Assembly: GCA_950097015.1 (NCBI GenBank)
Contig: CATNEN010000008.1
Coordinates: 372,001 to 436,000, forward strand
Origin: Macrostomum hystrix
Taxonomy: Eukaryota > Platyhelminthes > Macrostomidae
Direction: 5' to 3'
Length of the DNA: 64,000 nt
The position numbers and the translations under genes are program-made. The notes under the pieces are model-generated. The model saw nothing but the letters and a program-made list of their open reading frames with translations, was not told where the DNA came from and searched no databases. Positions 57,555 through 64,000 of this stretch are shown piece after piece (within the stretch, counting starts at the first letter, position 1; each line of letters opens with the position of its first letter).

Positions 57555-60500
57555 TCACAAATGAGTGTCCGCGATGCTCATGCGCCAGTTGCGCTGGCTC
57601 TGCCGGTCGGACGCCGGGCCGCTGACAACGGTACCGCTGTCTTCGTCGCCGTCATCCCCGCCATCGCCTTCGCTGCTGTCGCCGGCAGTCTCGCTCTTCA
57701 ACGCGTAGATCAACTCGTCAAAGTCGCCGGCCTCGCCGTCATCTATGTCGCCCTCGTCCTCGTTATCTTCTTCGTCATCAACTTCGTCGCCGTCGATCTC
57801 GCCTTCGATGTCCATCTCGTCAACGTCAACGTCGGCTTCGCCCTCTAGATCGTCGGGCAGGTCGATGCGACCATAGCCGGGACTGGAGCGCCAGTCGGCT
57901 CCAAGGTTGTCGAAGGTCAGCATCTCGCCGTTAAAATGCGGCTGCTGATCCGACCACTGGTCCTGTACGCGAGGAATGGCAGTCAGTGGATAGAGTTTAG
58001 GTTTAGCCATAGACAGTTTTGAAACTTAATGGTTTGATTAATACACATGAGACGCAAAAATTACTTGCTTCAAGTTTTTTAAAGCAAATTTAGACTGAGC
58101 AAAAGTTGACTGTAAAATTTGTGGAAGATTCGGATAAGTTTGGTTGAAAATCTGGGTGCGAATTTGGGGTGGTGGGTTTGGTCGGAGGTAGTTTATGGTC
58201 GAGTGTACATCGGGGTACATTTGATCTACATTGTTGTTGAGAACAATAGCAATAAGTCAATTGTTATATTTTGTGTTTAAAAGTTAAAAAAAATTAACAG
58301 GCGAAATTTAATAACACGAAACATTGAAAATTTCGGGAAGAGAAAACACATTGAAGTTCAATTTGGAAAAAAACATGCCAGATTGTTGGCAACTCGCCTT
58401 GAAAGGCAAGCTGGGCAGACCCAGAGCCTGAAATTGTTTATCATTGGCCTTCTGCTCTTCTGCTACTAAACAAGCATGCTTATGATTGCTCTTTTATAAA
58501 TATCATTTATAAAGCTCATGTGTATATAATCGAAGGTACAGAGTTCGATTCTGACATTTCACTATTCGATTCCCCAGCCTGCAGACCCTCACACCACATT
58601 ACCTCGTTAATCTCCTTGACCAGCTGCAGGTGGTCCAGTGTCGACTGCCTCCTAGACGAGTCCTCGGCTCCGTTGGCTGCAGCGTCCTTCCCTGTCGGCG
58701 ACTTCTCTTTGAAGGTGCCCCTCTGGCCGCCGGAGCCCGCGATACCACCCCACTCCTCCTGAATCTCGTAGGTTTGCCCGGCGTTGCCGCCGGCTGCAGC
58801 TCGTAGAAGAGCGGCGGGTCCGCGCAGCGCAAAGAATGAAGCGAAAGCGAATGCGGCCTGGGGAGAAAATTGTCACGATCAAAAAGGGCTTTTTTATTGC
58901 TAGAAGATACTGTTAATTAGAAAAACGTTTATAGTGCTGAGATATGAAAGGGGGCGTGCTGAATTTCTTAGTAGCCAATTAAAAGTGTTTTAGGGATAGA
59001 GATCAGCGAGGGGGCAGGCTGAATGGCTTAGTAGCCAATCAGCGGCGTTTTAGGGATAGAGATTTGAGAAATTTGGCGGAACGGCTTAATAGCCTATCAG
59101 CAGTATTTTAGGGACAGAATGACAGAGGGGTAGACTCATGTTATAGCCAATCAATGAAAGCCAATGAAAACTCACCGTGATAATTTCCAGCACGGCGTAG
59201 ATAATGAGCCACCAGAGGTCCGAGTAGGCCATGTGCAGGCCGCCGAACAGGGTGCAGCCGAGCAGCAGAGCCCAGAAGATGAGCAGGTTGCGCACTTCTG
59301 CAAGTGTGAGTTGTTTGCCAGCTAGCTAAACACTGCCATATACTTTGGGTATTGATAAAAAGGCGATTAAATGTTTTATTTCGCTAAGATACTATAAAGC
59401 GGCAGTGTTCAAAGCGCAAATCAAAGCGCTCCCTGACCTTTGTGATTGGGTCGGCCCTTGCAGATATCGTCGTACATAGCCCACTGGGGCAGTACTTGGT
59501 AGGCGTTAACAAACACGAATAGCAGGCCAACTAAAACTACCAGAATTGGCAGCAAAACTACTATCAGCATCACGTACAGCTGTTTGATGTAGCATCTGCG
59601 AGAAGTTGTGGCGGGTAGTTAATTCTTGGAATTGATGTGAAGTTAAATCTGGCTTGTAACAAAGCTAGCAACCACACAGCTAGCAACTACACACCTGTAA
59701 CACACAGCTAGCAACCTACACACCTGCTACACACAGCGAGCAACCACACACCTGCAACACACAACTAGCAACCACAGACCTGCAACACACAGCTTAGCAA
59801 CCACACACCTGCAACACACAGCTAGCAACCACACACCTGCAACACACAGCTAGCAACCACAGACCTGTACTATACTGACACAGCTAGCAACCACACACCT
59901 GTACTATACTGACACAGCTAGCAACCACACACCTGTACTATACTGACACAGCTAGCAACCACACACCTGTACTATACTGACACAGCTAGCAACCACACAC
60001 CTGTACAATACTGACACAGCTAGCAACCACACACCTGTACAATACTGACACAGCTAGCAACCACACACCTGTACTATACTGACACAGCTAGCAACCACAC
60101 ACCTGTACTATACTGACACAGCTAGCAACCACACACCTGTACAATACTGACACAGCTAGCAACCACACACCTGTACAATACTGACACAGCTAGCAACCAC
60201 ACACCTGTACAATACTGACACAGCTAGCAACCACACACCTGTACTATACTGACACAGCTAGCAACCACACACCTGTACAATACTGACACAGCTGGCAACC
60301 ACACACCTGTACTATACTGACACAGCTAGCAACCACACACCTGTACTATACTGACACAGCTAGCAACCACACACCTGTACAATACTGACACAGCTGGCAA
60401 CCACACACCTGTACTATACTGACACAGCTAGCAACCACACACCTGTACTATACTGACTCAGCTAGCAACCACACACCTGTACAATACTGACACAGCTAGC

Positions 60501-63500
60501 AACCACACACCTGTACTATACTGACACAGCTAGCAACCACACACCTGTACAATACTGACACAGCTAGCAACCACACACCTGTACAATACTGACACAGCTA
60601 GCAACCACACACCTGTACTATACTGACTCAGCTAGCAACCACACACCTGTACTATACTGACACAGCTAGCAACCACACACCTGTACAATACTGACACAGC
60701 TAGCAACCACACACCTGTACTATACTGACACAGCTAGCAACCACACACCTGTACTATACTGACACAGCTAGCAACCACACACCTGTACTATACTTACACA
60801 GCTAGCAACCACACACCTGTACAATACTGACACAGCTAGCAACCACACACCTGTACCACACAGCTAGCAACCACACACCTGTACTATACTGACTCAGCTA
60901 GCAACCACACACCTGTACTATACTGACACAGCTAGCAACCACACACCTGTACAATACTGACACAGCTAGCAACCACACACCTGTACTATACTGACACAGC
61001 TAGCAACCACACACCTGTACTATACTGACACAGCTAGCAACCACACACCTGTACAATACTGACACAGCTAGCAACCACACACCTGTACTATACTGACACA
61101 GCTAGCAACCACACACCTGTACAATACTGACACAGCTGGCAACCACACACCTGTACTATACTGACACAGCTAGCAACCACACACCTGTACTATACTGACA
61201 CAGCTAGCAACCACACACCTGTACTATACTGACACAGCTAGCAACCACACACCTGTACCACACAGCTAGCAACCACACACCTGTACTATACTGACACAGC
61301 TAGCAACCACACACCTGTACTATACTGACACAGCTAGCAACCACACACCTGTACTATACTGACACAGCTAGCAACCACACACCTGTACCACACAGCTAGC
61401 AACCACACACCTGTACTATACTGACACAGCTAGCAACCACACACCTGTACTATACTGACACAGCTAGCAACCACACACCTGTACCACACAGCTAGCAACC
61501 ACACACCTGAACTATACTGACACAGCTAGCAACCACACACCTGAACAGCTGAAATAAAACCACGAGTCCCTGATTAATGAGTAGGGTCTCACAGGAATCC
61601 GTTGTTATTGACGCTACCAACTAGCTGTGCAGGAGCAATATCGGGAAATAAATTTTGAAAGATGGCATAGCTAACAATAGTGCACAGTAGCACCCAAATT
61701 GCCGGCACAACCCATCCAATGATGATGAAGATGTGATAGCTGCGGTTCGTGTGCTCATCGTTCATCACTAGGACTTTCCAGTAGTTTACGGCCTGAAATA
61801 TTGCAAATTGAAAATAGTAGAGCTTGGATAAGTGTCATGAATTGTTCTATGATTGGCTAGCAACTTTGACCAATCATAGAAAACAAGTTCTCCCTCACTT
61901 TCCCTGACCAATCAGGGCTTGCGGAGATCTCGCTCCTTCCACTCCCGCTTTTTCCCTCTGTGCATCTACCTGCGAGAGCATCCAGAAGAATTGGCAGAGA
62001 AAGAAGTAGGTCTGCAGCACACTGACTGCAATGCAGCGGTCATTGTTCTGCGACATGGAGTTCACCAGAATGCTGGACGGGCTGAGCGCCGCGTTCACTA
62101 TGTAGATGATCTGGCGGAATCGCATATGAAAAGCACCATGTGTCATTAGAAATTAGAAATTCATTATAATGATTAAGAAATTAAACTATACTTATTAACT
62201 GTATAGTACAACTCACATGAAATACAAACACAGCCACTAGCATGTGCAGTTGAAGGTGTGCCGAGAATTGAGATATATTCGACGCGAAGAAACAATTAGC
62301 CAATACGACAAATAAGTAGACGCACTGAAATGTAAGCGCGATTATATATAATGTGTTGAAGGGTAGGAATTTGGCTGAATCAGGCCGTGAGGTGGATGTA
62401 TTTGAGGGGTAGGAATTTGGCCGAGTCAGGGCGTGAGGTGGATCTAGTTGAGGGGTAGGAATTTGGACGAGTCAGGGCGTGAGGTGGATGTCGTTGAGGG
62501 GTAGGAATTTGGCCGAGTCAGGGCGTGAGTTGGATGTCGTTGAGGGGTAGGAATTTACCTGAGTCAGGGCGTGAGGTGGATGTCGTTGAGTGGTAGGAAT
62601 TTATCTGAGCCAGGGCGTGAGGTGGATGTAGTTGAGGGGTAAGAATCTGGCCGAGTCAGGGCGTGAGGTGGATGTCGTTGAAGGGTAGGAATTTGGCCGA
62701 GTCAGGGCGTGAGGTGGATGTATTTGAGGGGTAGGAATTTACCTGAGCCAGGGTGTGAGGTGGATGTAGTTGAGGGGTAGGAATTTGGCCGAGTCAGGGC
62801 GTGAGGTGGATGTCGTTGAGGGGTAGGAATTTGGACGAGTCAGGGCGTGAGGTGGATGTCGTTGAGGGGTAGGAATTTGGCCGAGTCAGGGCGTGAGGTG
62901 GATGTCGTTGAGGGGTAGGAATTTGGACGAGTCAGGGCGTGAGGTGGATGTCGTTGAGGGGTAGGAATTTACCTGAGTCAGGGCGTGAGGTGGATGTCGT
63001 TGAGGGGTAGGAATTTACCTGAGTCAGGGCGTGAGGTGGATGTCGTTGAGGGGTAGGAATTTACCTGAGTCAGGGCGTGAGGTGGATGTCGTTGAGGGGT
63101 AAGAATTTGGCCGAGTCAGGGCGTGAGGTGGGTGTCGTGGAAGGATAGGAATTTGGCCGAGTCAGGGCGTGAGGTGGGTGTTACGAAAGGGATCGACTCA
63201 GACGAAGACTCACAGCCGCAATGCCCATCGGTATATAGAACCACAAATTGTAGCCAACAAGACTGGCCGGATGCTTGTCGATCACTACAGCGTAAGCAGA
63301 CAGGTGGTTGCAGGAGCAGGACACAAAATCGTCCTGTCCAGCGTCCAGTCCTGCCTGATTGTCCACAGTGCACAGACCCGACTGCCAGTTCGTGCCACTC
63401 CAATAGGCGCATCTGGTTTTCATTTGTTTAAAAAAGGCATTTGTAGTTTTTTGCTTTTATTGTCTACTGACAGTAGAAATATAAGAGTAGAATTTTACCG

Positions 63501-63951
63501 TGCTCGACGATCGACCAACAGACGATTGTTATTGATAACCCTGAACTGAACAGGCGTACTAATCACTTCGTCCAGATTTTTGTTATCCAGGTTGAATGAA
63601 TAGATCTGCGAATCGTCGTGCCATAGTGTATAGGGATAATAAACAAAATCCTATAAATGAATATTTAAATTTACCGTGTTTGTGAGAATATCCAACGATG
63701 AAGCTTCGAACCACTGCGATGACTTGTAGACAGTAAACTGCACCTTCTGGCACTGCAATTTAAATGGGCTAATGAAACTTTATTCTACGAGAGGTTATAC
63801 GCTAAAATGGTAATACAAATTTTTAGGAAAAATGCTTCGAATCTACTTTAAGTAGTGCACGCGATAACTTACCGCACTGCTGTTGGAACCATCCGGCAGC
63901 AGTTTGCTGGGAAGCTTGAAGTAGGGCTCCCGGTTGCTGGCCAAATCGGTG
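57555..63951 (-). CDS. ADGRV1: ADGRV1 (VLGR1) adhesion GPCR, C-terminal part only
   Basis: Eleven phase-consistent exons: 63951-63873, 63752-63675, 63650-63499, 63412-63214, 62324-62217, 62110-61970, 61792-61593, 59595-59438, 59297-59176, 58857-58603 and 57962-57555. They encode about 633 residues. The GPS autoproteolysis motif is present (RCAYWSGTNWQSGLC...CSCNHLSAYAVV; cleavage expected at HL/S). Seven transmembrane helices follow, including QFFWMLSQAVNYWKVLVMND, IIIGWVVPAIWVLLC and YQVLPQWAMYDDICKGRPNH, then a long acidic tail with FDELIYALK. The protein ends in the PDZ ligand ADTHL, as in vertebrate ADGRV1, which binds whirlin and harmonin at ankle links and ciliary membranes. The Calx-beta ectodomain exons lie beyond the right edge. 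Confidence 0.93.
59660..61556. repeat. 34-bp minisatellite filling an ADGRV1 intron, about 55 copies
   Basis: Units contain cagctagcaaccacacacct then gtactatactgaca, with shortened (gtaccaca) and caatactg variants. The intron is 59596-61592, so the array covers about 95% of it. It is the largest array in the window. Confidence 0.96.
62348..63190. repeat. 46-bp minisatellite filling an ADGRV1 intron, about 18 copies
   Basis: Units contain gaggggtaggaatttggccg, agtcagggcgtgaggtggat and gtcgtt, with ggacg and acctg variants. The intron is 62325-63213, so only about 23 bases remain at each side. Confidence 0.96.
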
Positions 63952-64000
63952 CTAAAAATAGATTTCATCCGACGTGCAAGTTTTGAAGCTATTTTAGAAA

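Noticed and set aside
57555-58010. A separate 151-residue acidic protein starting MAKPKLYPL
   Set aside because: The frame is open upstream, but an acceptor (cgtacag) at 57963 joins it in phase to the ADGRV1 exon ending EINE. Its end FDELIYALK...ADTHL matches the ADGRV1 tail, so it is the receptor's last exon.

Overview
The window is nuclear DNA from an animal. Genes are spliced with GT..AG introns, exons are GC-rich, intergenic DNA is AT-rich, and the proteins are animal families: adhesion GPCR ADGRV1, muskelin, UFL1, SNM1A, EMRE (SMDT1), NOXRED1, TTC6, beta-tubulin and ribosomal protein eL41. Several genes have a splice acceptor within a few bases of the ATG. That fits 5'UTR introns or spliced-leader trans-splicing, so a spiralian such as a free-living flatworm is a reasonable guess; the phylum cannot be proven from the sequence. 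No bacterial, viral or CRISPR features were seen. All exon models were built by hand from splice sites, reading phase and protein similarity recalled from memory.

Layout. 1-15,109 (minus): the 5' and central part of a large TPR gene (TTC6-like, 15 exons); its 3' end is off the left edge. One of its introns holds a two-exon membrane-protein gene on the plus strand (about 11.4-12.65 kb) and a possible small one-pass protein gene on the minus strand. 15,596-19,443 (minus): NOXRED1-like oxidoreductase. 19.4-26.6 kb: AT-rich DNA with one SINE, a perfect hairpin and only weak coding traces. 26.6-31.9 kb: two eL41 genes (plus) flanking two diverged paralogues of an unrecognised type I membrane-protein family (minus). 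33.5-37.2 kb: UFL1. 37.8-39.4 kb: beta-tubulin. 41.0-46.0 kb: muskelin. 47.5-47.9 kb: EMRE. 49.5-52.6 kb: SNM1A-type nuclease. 54.0-54.4 kb: an uncertain coding fragment. 55.3-55.8 kb: a small CD225-like membrane protein. 57.5 kb to the right edge (minus): the last eleven exons of ADGRV1 (autoproteolysis site, seven helices, tail ending DTHL); its very long ectodomain is off the right edge.

Two features dominate the non-coding DNA. First, about 18 minisatellite arrays with units of about 17-55 bp, each with its own unrelated unit, cover roughly 12 kb. Several fill an intron almost from donor to acceptor. Second, there are SINEs: about ten copies of a tRNA-derived family, three with clear target-site duplications, and at least three copies of a second family.

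The genes have unrelated roles (ER ufmylation, mitochondrial calcium uptake, crosslink repair, cytoskeleton, cell adhesion). I see no operon-like or pathway grouping apart from the tandem membrane-protein pair.
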